From contig JAQXEB010000209.1 of assembly GCA_029251065.1 (NCBI GenBank), positions 1-6,843 on the forward strand: a stretch of 6,843 nt of DNA. Reading direction: 5' to 3'. The position numbers were made by a program, and so were the translations under genes. Source of the DNA: Luminiphilus sp. GTDB lineage: Bacteria; Pseudomonadota; Gammaproteobacteria; Pseudomonadales; Halieaceae. Below the pieces are notes generated by a model that was given only the letters and a program-made list of their open reading frames with translations, did no database searches and was not told the DNA's origin. Positions within the stretch are counted from its first letter, which is position 1, and every line of letters begins with the position of its first letter. Shown one piece after another: positions 1-6,079 of this stretch.

Positions 1-817
1 CCTTTACCGCCAGCACGTCCAATCCCGCTTCGCTGACAATGGCGCCGTCTCGCTCGATAATGCCAGTGACCACGGCACCGTCCTCGAGCGATAGAAATTT
101 TGCCGCATGAAAGCCTACATTACCCAAGCCTTGTACGACGACCCGCTTACCCTCTAGCCCGCCGGACAATGATGCGCGCTGGACATCAAGCGGCTCGCGG
201 AAAAACTCCCGTAGCGCGTACTGAATACCCCGTCCCGTCGCCTCGACTCTTCCCGCGATGCCGGACTTATAAACCGGTTTGCCGGTCACACACGCCAATG
301 CATCTATCTCTGTTGGATGTAAACGCTGGTACTCATCCGCAATCCACGCCATATCACGGGCTGACGTACCCATATCCGGTGCCGGGACATTCTGGCTCGG
401 ATGAATCAAATCACGCTTAATCAACTCGTAAGCGAATCGACGGGTTATTTGCTCTATCTCGTGATCATCGTATTCATTTGGATTGATGCACAACCCCCCT
501 TTTGAGCCACCAAATGGGACATCGACCACGGCGCTCTTGTAGGTCATCAACGCGGCAAGCGCCTCTACCTCGTCCTGATTAACGGCCAGTGAGTAACGAA
601 TCCCTCCTTTTACCGGAGTGATGTGATCGGAGTGAACAGAGCGATACCCGGTAAAGACATGAATCCGCTCCCGTAGGCGCACCGGAAATCGGACCGTGTA
701 GGTCGCATTACAGGTCCGAATTTGCTGAGCCAGACCGGGGGGCAGGTCAAGCAGATTAGCCGCCCGCAGAAATTGTCGATCAACGTTAGCTGTAAAACTT
801 AAATCATGGGAAGACAT
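1..817 (-). CDS. Glutamate dehydrogenase (Glu/Leu/Phe/Val dehydrogenase family), C-terminus cut by window edge
   Basis: This gene is read from the reverse complement: the ATG is at 815-817 and the frame stays open to the window edge, giving 272 residues of a family that is usually about 410-450 long. It catalyses reversible oxidative deamination of glutamate to 2-oxoglutarate and ammonia in the cytoplasm. Visible signatures are PVKGGIRYS (substrate-binding K70), YKSAVVDVPFGGSKGG (K94 and catalytic K106), PAPDMGT (catalytic D148), GRVEATGRG (190-197) and the start of the Rossmann domain, VVVQGLGNVG (226-235). The spacing between K70, K94 and K106 matches that known for clostridial glutamate dehydrogenase. 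The N-terminal sequence resembles the catabolic NAD-type or dual-cofactor enzymes more than E. coli GdhA, but the cofactor-deciding part is mostly missing. No strong Shine-Dalgarno precedes the ATG. Leucine or another branched-chain dehydrogenase is less likely. Confidence 0.93.
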   Translation of the reverse strand, partial: MSSHDLSFTANVDRQFLRAANLLDLPPGLAQQIRTCNATYTVRFPVRLRERIHVFTGYRSVHSDHITPVKGGIRYSLAVNQDEVEALAALMTYKSAVVDVPFGGSKGGLCINPNEYDDHEIEQITRRFAYELIKRDLIHPSQNVPAPDMGTSARDMAWIADEYQRLHPTEIDALACVTGKPVYKSGIAGRVEATGRGIQYALREFFREPLDVQRASLSGGLEGKRVVVQGLGNVGFHAAKFLSLEDGAVVTGIIERDGAIVSEAGLDVLAVK

Positions 818-853
818 CGTAGGGCTATCACTCAGTTTTAGATCGCGGCGCGC

Positions 854-865
854 TTATCGCGATAA
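854..865. promoter_or_regulatory. 12-bp perfect palindrome upstream of the glutamate dehydrogenase gene
   Basis: The sequence TTATCGCGATAA is a perfect palindrome in the 79-bp gap between the hydroxylase stop and the dehydrogenase start. On the minus strand it partly overlaps TATTAT (862-867), a possible -10 box, but I see no convincing -35 upstream. ATCGCG at 842-847 can also pair with CGCGAT at 858-863. An operator or a small RNA hairpin are both possible; function is inferred only from symmetry and position. Confidence 0.35.
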
Positions 866-896
866 TACCACCTCACCAGTCCCGCATTAGGTTATT

Positions 897-1772
897 TCAA
901 ATGGCATCCACACGCGCACCTTGGGCTTTCAAAATTGGCTTCATTTGCCGGTAAGCCTCCGGTGTACGGACCAATGGGATACGCGGGTACAGATGATGAA
1001 TAACGTGGTATTGCATGCCGGACGACCAGATATTACCCAAGCGCGACTTAAAGCTTTGTGTATCGCTGTAACGCTCGGTCCCACACCCCGGGTTGTGCGG
1101 GGCCCATGAAAGGTAGAACTGAATATAGGTTATCCCAATCTGCCATGGGAGCCACCACAGTAGAGCGGCCTCGATTGCCAATCCGTTTAATGCCATGCCA
1201 CATAAAATACCGAGATAAACCAGACGGTAAGCCAAGGACTGCAACAGGAGATCTTCACGACCAATACGCTTCAAGCATCGCGCGTAAGGGTGCTCTCGGC
1301 CAAAAGGCTGCGGCTGCCGCCACTGCAAACTTCCCCAGAAGAATCCAAGCGCTGTGTCGTAATGGTGGTCATAATCAGGGTCAAGCTCAGGGTCATTTGC
1401 GTGTTTGTGATGCTCCATATGCGTTGCACGCAGTACCGAGAAGGGCATCACCAGTGGGATCGGGCTCAGGTGACCGACCAATTCATTAAGCCAGCGTTTG
1501 GACTTTCCCGGCATCGCAAAAATTGAATGCTGGGCTTCGTGAGACGGCAGGTAACTCGCAGCGATATTAATCGTCGCGACTATGAACCCGGCCCACAGTG
1601 GGAGAATGCCATTCAGGCAGAGCACCCACACCGACAGCCAGCACACCAGATTACCCAAACCCCACGCGAGTGAGAGGTAGGGAAATTGATCCAAGTGTTG
1701 TTTTGCAATTTCGCGCTCCATAGCACGAAGCTCTAGCTCGGTTTTTCCCGTTAAATCCATCGTCCCGTCCAT
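897..1772 (-). CDS. Membrane fatty acid desaturase / CrtR-like beta-carotene hydroxylase family protein
   Basis: The 291-residue product is an integral membrane di-iron oxygenase of the fatty acid desaturase superfamily. The three histidine boxes are intact: HEAQH (78-82), HMEHH (118-122) followed by KHANDPELDPD, and HVIHH (256-260). A further PHNPG (225-229) precedes the last box. Hydrophobic segments lie near 34-75, 100-116 and 186-224, leaving the histidines on the cytoplasmic face as expected. The NDPxxDPD stretch after box two, the PH before box three, and the HHLYPRIP...AYRQMKPIL ending resemble CrtR-type carotenoid ring hydroxylases, so beta-ring hydroxylation is a real option beside acyl desaturation. 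Sequence alone does not choose the substrate. An in-frame ATG at 1820 exists, but the ATG at 1770-1772 has GGGGAGGT 8 nt upstream and is preferred. It overlaps the preceding small gene by 22 bp, indicating translational coupling. Confidence 0.88.
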   Translation of the reverse strand: MDGTMDLTGKTELELRAMEREIAKQHLDQFPYLSLAWGLGNLVCWLSVWVLCLNGILPLWAGFIVATINIAASYLPSHEAQHSIFAMPGKSKRWLNELVGHLSPIPLVMPFSVLRATHMEHHKHANDPELDPDYDHHYDTALGFFWGSLQWRQPQPFGREHPYARCLKRIGREDLLLQSLAYRLVYLGILCGMALNGLAIEAALLWWLPWQIGITYIQFYLSWAPHNPGCGTERYSDTQSFKSRLGNIWSSGMQYHVIHHLYPRIPLVRTPEAYRQMKPILKAQGARVDAI

Positions 1773-1957
1773 GACGCGATACCTCCCCAAACCCCAAATA
1801 TAATTAACGACACCGTCCACATATCGACGCCACCCAGCGCCTCAACGCCAAAGCTTTCCATGACTTGAACCGTGAGCGGCGCTAAAAAAGCGAGACCAAA
1901 AAAGAAGGGTAACGCCGTTAAAAACCACTCCAACAATTTTGTAAACATGTTAGCCAT
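1751..1957 (-). CDS. Small two-helix membrane protein of unknown function
   Basis: I do not recognise this 68-residue protein. It has two hydrophobic segments, about residues 11-31 (WFLTALPFFFGLAFLAPLTV) and 46-63 (MWTVSLIIFGVWGG), joined by a short acidic loop with E34, E39 and D45. The N-terminal stretch carries a lysine (TKLLE), and the C-terminus ends in WTGRWI. No cleavable signal peptide is evident. It starts 11 bp after the crotonase stop with a weak GGAA at 1964-1967, and its last 22 bp overlap the hydroxylase gene, so it sits firmly inside the operon. Most ATG, stop and overlap features agree with a real gene rather than a chance frame. A role as a partner or membrane anchor of the hydroxylase is inference from position only. 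A second in-frame ATG at residue 4 could be the start. Confidence 0.75.
   Translation of the reverse strand: MANMFTKLLEWFLTALPFFFGLAFLAPLTVQVMESFGVEALGGVDMWTVSLIIFGVWGGIASWTGRWI
1781..1788 (-). promoter_or_regulatory. Strong ribosome binding site for the hydroxylase/desaturase, inside the small upstream gene
   Basis: Reading the minus strand, GGGGAGGT is followed by 8 nt and then the ATG at 1770-1772. This site decides the start: the ATG at 1820 would lie upstream of it and give a 70-bp overlap, while the ATG at 1760 lies 12 nt further downstream. The site lies within the last codons of the 68-residue membrane protein gene. Confidence 0.75.
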
Positions 1958-1968
1958 TTTCTATTCCA

Positions 1969-2634
1969 TTAAGACAGAGAGGCCCGAACCCGTTCAATGG
2001 GTATCGAGCGACTCAGCAACTTATTTGCCGCAAACGCGCGCTGCGGAAGCGCGCCTAAACGCGACGCGTGCTCCATCGCTCGATCAATCAGCGCCTCTGG
2101 AGCCACCACCTCGTCCAAGAAGCCGGCTGCCAATGCCGACTCCGGCGAATGAATTTGGGCTGCGACGATGGACTCAAACCGATGAGCCTCTGACAGTCGG
2201 TAAACCGCGGGCTCATAGCCAAACGCCGGCAGATCCATATCAATCGCGGTCTCATTAAGACCGTACTTAAAGTCTCCAGCCATGCCAATGCGCTTATCCG
2301 CGCAGACCAACATCACCGAACCCAATGCAAGACAGTGGCCCGTCACCGCACATACAACCGGATGAGGAAAGGTAAAAATTCGAAACGCTAATTCGCCACC
2401 CGCCTGCACCATAGCGGCTGCAGCATCCGCGTCACCGCTCTTGACGACCTTGAGATCAAAGCCCGCTGAGAAACAATCTTCACGTCCCATCCACATGAGA
2501 GCCGCTTTCTTGGCTTCTATTTCATCAAGAGCCTCACCAAAGTCACGAATACTGTCCGGCGAAAAAACATTCCGCTTGCCATCGTCATGACGCAATACAG
2601 CAACGTTATCTTGGAATTCGAGATGCAGCGCCAT
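1969..2634 (-). CDS. Crotonase / enoyl-CoA hydratase-isomerase family protein (short form)
   Basis: This 221-residue protein has the crotonase fold signatures: CFSAGFDL (54-61) for the first oxyanion-hole amide, VTGHCLALGS (97-106) for the second, LNETAIDMDLP (126-135) with E128 in the position of one catalytic glutamate, and SALAAGFLDEVV (166-177) in the C-terminal helical part. Family members bind acyl-CoA thioesters in the cytoplasm and catalyse hydration, isomerisation or related reactions. The residue matching the other catalytic glutamate of classical hydratases (the GGGCE position) is hydrophobic here, V107 in my alignment by eye, so ordinary beta-oxidation hydratase activity is doubtful. 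Length is about 35 residues below the usual 255-260. An in-frame GTG six bases upstream (2638-2640) overlaps the ribosome binding site, so the ATG at 2632-2634 is chosen. First gene of an operon with the small membrane protein and hydroxylase. Confidence 0.88.
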   Translation of the reverse strand: MALHLEFQDNVAVLRHDDGKRNVFSPDSIRDFGEALDEIEAKKAALMWMGREDCFSAGFDLKVVKSGDADAAAAMVQAGGELAFRIFTFPHPVVCAVTGHCLALGSVMLVCADKRIGMAGDFKYGLNETAIDMDLPAFGYEPAVYRLSEAHRFESIVAAQIHSPESALAAGFLDEVVAPEALIDRAMEHASRLGALPQRAFAANKLLSRSIPIERVRASLS

Positions 2635-2639
2635 AGACA

Positions 2640-2645
2640 CTCCTT
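2640..2645 (-). promoter_or_regulatory. Ribosome binding site that fixes the crotonase start
   Basis: On the minus strand AAGGAG is followed by TGTCT and then ATG (2632-2634), a 5-nt spacing. The alternative GTG codon at 2638-2640 uses the last G of this site as its own first base, so it is very unlikely to be the initiator. Confidence 0.7.
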
Positions 2646-2650
2646 ACTTT

Positions 2651-2677
2651 ATTATATTATGGCATATAATATGCCAA
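2651..2677 (-). promoter_or_regulatory. Probable sigma-70 promoter of the crotonase operon
   Basis: On the minus strand TTGGCA (2672-2677) is followed by 15 nt and a perfect TATAAT (2651-2656). An alternative reading with 17-nt spacing uses TAATAA as -10. The region is very AT-rich compared with its surroundings. Transcription would begin only about a dozen bases upstream of the ATG, leaving a very short leader. Confidence 0.55.
2661..2675. promoter_or_regulatory. Perfect inverted repeat, probable operator of the crotonase operon
   Basis: GGCATAT and ATATGCC flank a single A, giving perfect 7-bp arms. The element fills most of the spacer of the minus-strand promoter and reaches into its -35 box, the classic place for a repressor dimer to block RNA polymerase. 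The arm sequence does not let me name the regulator family, and no regulator gene lies in this window. Confidence 0.55.
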
Positions 2678-2725
2678 TTACTAGCCGACGACATTTTTGC
2701 GGGCAATCGGTTCTAGACTACCAAG

Positions 2726-2758
2726 CGTTTTATTTAAACGAAACGAGAAACTACTCGT
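2726..2758. repeat. Two short inverted repeats in the divergent intergenic region
   Basis: CGTTT at 2726-2730 pairs with AAACG at 2736-2740 (5-nt loop), and ACGAG at 2743-2747 pairs with CTCGT at 2754-2758 (6-nt loop). They lie between the two divergent promoters, in 241 bp otherwise without a convincing gene. Arms this short can arise by chance; binding sites are possible. Confidence 0.25.
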
Positions 2759-2806
2759 CCGGATCAATTTGGGAAGGGGTTCAAGCCTCTTACCTACTTA
2801 GTGTTA

Positions 2807-2834
2807 TTGGTTGCTTTATAAGAGCCCTTATAGT
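2807..2834 (+). promoter_or_regulatory. Candidate putA promoter overlapped by an inverted repeat
   Basis: TTGGTT (2807-2812), 16 nt, then TATAGT (2829-2834) form a plausible sigma-70 promoter; the -10 matches five of six consensus bases and the -35 only three. TATAAG (2817-2822) and CTTATA (2827-2832) form an inverted repeat with a 4-nt spacer covering the -10, a possible operator. The predicted leader to the putA ATG would be about 35 nt. Confidence 0.4.
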
Positions 2835-2875
2835 GGCACATGATCGTAAATGTATGCCGCTAGAGAGGATATCGA

Positions 2876-5800
2876 ATGGCAGGATCCCGTCGAGACGCCC
2901 TTCGCGAAATGCACTTTGCATCAAGCGATACCGCATTAGTGGCCATCAGTGCAGCGATTAACGCCGACGCAACCCATCGACAGATTATCGATCGGTGCGC
3001 CACCGAAATGGTCACTGCCAGCCGATGTCGCTCCGACGAGTCAGGAACGCTCGACTCTTTTCTTCGCGAGTTCGGATTATCCAACTCCGAGGGTATTGCA
3101 CTGATGTGTTTAGCAGAGGCGTTACTCCGAGTTCCTGATCAAGCGACGATCGATTCCCTGATATCCGAAAAGATAAACGAAGGGAATTGGGGAGCCCATA
3201 AGAACGCGTCCGACTCCAAATTGGTCAACGCATCGGTCTGGGGATTAATGTTAGCCGGCAAGGTTATCGGCGCATCCAACACCCCAGAAGCGCTCAAACA
3301 CAATTGGCTTTCTGAGCTATCGCAGCGACTGACAGAGCCTGTGGTCAGACTGGCTACGCTCCAGGCTATGAAAATTCTGGGGGGGCAATTTGTGCTTGGC
3401 AGAAATATCCCCGCTGCGCTCACGCGCTCTGCAAGCAGCGCTGTTTTATGCAGTTTCGATATGCTCGGCGAAGGGGCCCGGACACAAGCCGACGCCGAGC
3501 GGTACTTTGACAGCTATAAGCAAGCGATCAACACCGTCGGACAGCACAACACAGCCAACACCGTGAGTGACGCACACGGCATATCAGTAAAACTTTCAGC
3601 CCTGCATCCGCGCTTCTGGGAAAGCCAGCGTGAGCTCTGCTTGCCGAAACTAAAAGAGAAAGTTTTGGCGCTTGCCGAACTTGCAAGCCATTACGGCTTA
3701 GGTCTCAGCCTTGACGCCGAGGAGTGCAGTCGACTCGAACTCACGCTCGATGTCTTTGAATGGCTGTGCGACCAACCCAGCCTCGCGTCATGGAGCGGCC
3801 TCGGCTTTGTGCTCCAGGCCTATCAAAAACGGGGTCTTGAGGTCGCAATGTGGCTGACTGAACAGGCCATGCGTCGTCCACAAGGCATCATGGTTCGACT
3901 GGTCAAAGGCGCTTATTGGGACACCGAAATCAAAATTGCGCAGCAAAAAGGTCTTGATGACTATCCTGTTTTTACGAATAAAATCCATACCGATCTATCG
4001 TACGAAGCCTGCGCGGCCACACTGTTTTCGTGTCCTCGTATTTATTGCCAGTTTGCCACCCACAATGCGCTCTCTATCGCGCAAATACTCCAATTCACCT
4101 CTGATTCAGATCAACGCTTTGAGCTCCAAAAGCTCCACGGCATGGGTGATTTACTCTATGCCATCGTAAGCGAACAGTATCCGCAGGTGGCTGTTAGGAC
4201 CTACGCACCGGTGGGTCAACACGAGGACTTGCTGCCGTATTTAGTCAGACGCTTGCTCGAAAACGGCGCAAACAGTTCGTTCGTCAATCGATTCTTAGAC
4301 TCAGAGCTACCTGTCACTGCACTCGTTGAAGACCCCTTAGCACGCCTGACAACACCCAACGGCAAAGACCCAACGCATATTCCCATCCCTTGTCATATTT
4401 TTTTCAATAGTTCGCCGCACTGGCTCGCGGCAAGAGGTGCCGATCTGGACGCGAGGTCTGTCGCCGCAGATTTTGAGTCCGCCAGTGGCCGTGTGACATT
4501 ACTTGAGCATTCGACTCTCGATCCTGATCTGTCTGAAGCGGGTCCTATTTGCAATGCTCGTTGTCCCGCAACGGGAGAACCCATTGGAAGCTATGCTGTG
4601 TCCACCTTGGCAGACGTCGATGATGCAGTAATGCGAGCGCATCGCGCCTTTCCTCACTGGTCACGACGTCCCGTAGGCGAGCGCGCAGGTCTGCTCAAAC
4701 GCGTCGGAGATTTATTAGAAGCAAACACCATCGAGCTCACTGCACTCATCGCACGTGAGGCTGGCCGTACACTGAACGACGGCTTGGATGAAGTTCGAGA
4801 GGCCGTCGATTTCTGCCGGTATTACGCCGCGCAAGCAGAGGCACTCTTGGGGGAGGTGCAAGACCTTCCTGGGGTCACAGGAGAGACTAATCAGCTCAGA
4901 TACTCCGCGAGGGGCGTTTGGCTCTGCATCAGCCCATGGAACTTTCCACTCGCGATCTTTGTGGGGCAAATTGCGGCCAACCTTGCCGTAGGTAATACCG
5001 TCGTTGCAAAACCCGCCGAACAGACGCCTCTGGTCGCACGGTTCGCGCTCCGCTTATTCAGACAAGCCGGCATTGAGTCCGACGTGTTGTCGGTTCTGTA
5101 CGGTGATGGGCCCAATGTTGGCGCCCCCCTGGTGGATGACGCTCGAGTCCGTGGTGTCTCGTTCACCGGTAGCCACACGACAGCCCTCACGATCAATCGC
5201 CAATTGGCCCATCGAACGGGCTCAATCACTCCTTTTGTTGCCGAAACGGGTGGCATCAACTGCATGTTTGTGGACTCCACTGCGCTACCCGAGCAAGTGA
5301 TTGACGACGTCATTACCTCAGCATTTCGCTCGGCAGGGCAGCGATGCTCAGCACTGCGGGTCCTTTTTCTCCAACGCGAAATAGCGGACAAGACGCTGGC
5401 TATTTTAGAAGGCGCCATGCACGAACTGATCGTTGGAGATCCGAGACGGTTAGCCACCGACGTGGGGCCCGTCATTGACCGTCGCGCAAAAGAGACCATC
5501 GACAAACACCTTGTGCACCTCGACAAGACTGCAACATTGCGCGCCATCACACCGTTTGATCATGCGGCGTACGAAGGGCATTTTATTGCACCTCAGGTTT
5601 GGGAGATCGACGCATTAGCCGATCTGACGCATGAAGTATTCGGTCCTGTCCTCCACGTTATACGTTACGATACCGACGACCTCGCCCGAATTTTTTCCGA
5701 GATAAGGGCCTCTGAGTTTGCGCTTACCATGGGCGTGCACAGCAGACTCCGAGGGTTACACGAGCGTATCCGCGAAGAGGCCCTCGTCGGCAATCTTTAC

Positions 5801-5980
5801 ATCAACAGGGACACCGTGGGTGCCGTCGTCGGGAGTCATCCTTTTGGCGGGCACGGCGTGTCCGGCACGGGTCCGAAAGCGGGTGGTCCGAACTACTTAA
5901 AGCGTTTGGTTAACGAGCACACGGTGACGGACAATATTACGGCCCTTGGGGGCAACACAGCACTGTTCAATCTCGAGTAA
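2876..5980 (+). CDS. putA: Bifunctional proline dehydrogenase / L-glutamate gamma-semialdehyde (P5C) dehydrogenase PutA
   Basis: This 1034-residue enzyme oxidises proline to glutamate, with FAD passing electrons to the quinone pool at the membrane and NAD+ used in the second step. The proline dehydrogenase barrel shows SVKLSALHP (K239), LDAEE (D280), LVKGAYWD (K344), QFATHN, HGMGD, and RTYAPVG...YLVRRLLENGANSSF with Y443, Y455, R458 and R459. Spacings match E. coli PutA K329, D370, Y540, Y552, R555 and R556. The aldehyde dehydrogenase half shows ISPWNFP (N689), AETGG (E790), GQRCSALR (catalytic C824), EVFGP (E920) and SHPFGGHGVSGTG (from 987). The arm/alpha-domain motif LREFGLSNSEGIALMCLAEALLR (residues 63 onward) is present. 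Length matches compact type A PutA; there is no N-terminal ribbon-helix-helix DNA-binding domain and no extra C-terminal domain, so it cannot autoregulate as E. coli PutA does. AGAGGA at 2864-2869, 6 nt before the ATG, supports the start. No frameshift or missing catalytic residue was seen. Confidence 0.98.
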   Translation: MAGSRRDALREMHFASSDTALVAISAAINADATHRQIIDRCATEMVTASRCRSDESGTLDSFLREFGLSNSEGIALMCLAEALLRVPDQATIDSLISEKINEGNWGAHKNASDSKLVNASVWGLMLAGKVIGASNTPEALKHNWLSELSQRLTEPVVRLATLQAMKILGGQFVLGRNIPAALTRSASSAVLCSFDMLGEGARTQADAERYFDSYKQAINTVGQHNTANTVSDAHGISVKLSALHPRFWESQRELCLPKLKEKVLALAELASHYGLGLSLDAEECSRLELTLDVFEWLCDQPSLASWSGLGFVLQAYQKRGLEVAMWLTEQAMRRPQGIMVRLVKGAYWDTEIKIAQQKGLDDYPVFTNKIHTDLSYEACAATLFSCPRIYCQFATHNALSIAQILQFTSDSDQRFELQKLHGMGDLLYAIVSEQYPQVAVRTYAPVGQHEDLLPYLVRRLLENGANSSFVNRFLDSELPVTALVEDPLARLTTPNGKDPTHIPIPCHIFFNSSPHWLAARGADLDARSVAADFESASGRVTLLEHSTLDPDLSEAGPICNARCPATGEPIGSYAVSTLADVDDAVMRAHRAFPHWSRRPVGERAGLLKRVGDLLEANTIELTALIAREAGRTLNDGLDEVREAVDFCRYYAAQAEALLGEVQDLPGVTGETNQLRYSARGVWLCISPWNFPLAIFVGQIAANLAVGNTVVAKPAEQTPLVARFALRLFRQAGIESDVLSVLYGDGPNVGAPLVDDARVRGVSFTGSHTTALTINRQLAHRTGSITPFVAETGGINCMFVDSTALPEQVIDDVITSAFRSAGQRCSALRVLFLQREIADKTLAILEGAMHELIVGDPRRLATDVGPVIDRRAKETIDKHLVHLDKTATLRAITPFDHAAYEGHFIAPQVWEIDALADLTHEVFGPVLHVIRYDTDDLARIFSEIRASEFALTMGVHSRLRGLHERIREEALVGNLYINRDTVGAVVGSHPFGGHGVSGTGPKAGGPNYLKRLVNEHTVTDNITALGGNTALFNLE

Positions 5981-6000
5981 CTGCGCTTAACTGTCACGCG

Positions 6001-6034
6001 CTGCATCCTCACGTTGTTCGTGAGGCTAATGCAG
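6001..6034. terminator. Strong hairpin downstream of putA, lacking a T tract
   Basis: CCTCACG (6007-6013) and CGTGAGG (6019-6025) close a TTGTT loop, and CTGCAT (6001-6006) pairs with ATGCAG (6029-6034) across a 3-nt CTA bulge, giving 13 base pairs. It begins 21 bp after the putA stop and 46 bp before the next start. No run of T follows on either strand, so it is not a textbook intrinsic terminator. It may be a Rho-associated 3' end, an mRNA-stabilising stem or a copy of a dispersed palindromic repeat. Confidence 0.45.
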
Positions 6035-6069
6035 GCACAGTGCATCTAAAAATTAACTGACTGGGCCTT

Positions 6070-6075
6070 GGAGGT
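6070..6075 (+). promoter_or_regulatory. Ribosome binding site selecting a GTG start for the SDR gene
   Basis: GGAGGT is followed by CGAC and then GTG at 6080. No in-frame ATG occurs before residue 31, where the Rossmann motif would already be lost, so the GTG start is well supported. Confidence 0.75.
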
Positions 6076-6079
6076 CGAC

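Noticed and set aside
100..420. Open frame of 106 codons on the plus strand
   Set aside because: It is antisense to the glutamate dehydrogenase coding sequence, which has unmistakable family motifs; the translation is low-complexity and rich in Pro, Arg and His.
1058..1489. Open frame of 143 codons on the plus strand
   Set aside because: It is antisense to the histidine-box hydroxylase and has no credible ribosome binding site or domain.
1773..1820. Longer N-terminus for the hydroxylase starting at the ATG at 1820
   Set aside because: It would overlap the small gene by 70 bp and ignore the strong GGAGGT placed 8 nt before the ATG at 1772; the extra 16 residues look unlike the family.
1872..2258. 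Open frame of 128 codons on the plus strand
   Set aside because: It is antisense to the crotonase and small membrane protein genes, with a Pro/Arg/Thr-rich translation typical of a shadow frame.
2587..2961. Open frame of 124 codons on the plus strand across the divergent intergenic region
   Set aside because: It runs through the crotonase start, both promoters and the putA start in a different frame; its composition does not look protein-coding.
4891..5550. Long open frame of 219 codons on the minus strand
   Set aside because: It lies wholly antisense to the aldehyde dehydrogenase half of putA, whose motifs are intact, and its translation is arginine/serine rich with no recognisable domain.
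6001..6034. Intrinsic terminator with full confidence
   Set aside because: Neither strand shows the T run expected after the stem, so it is listed only as a possible terminator.
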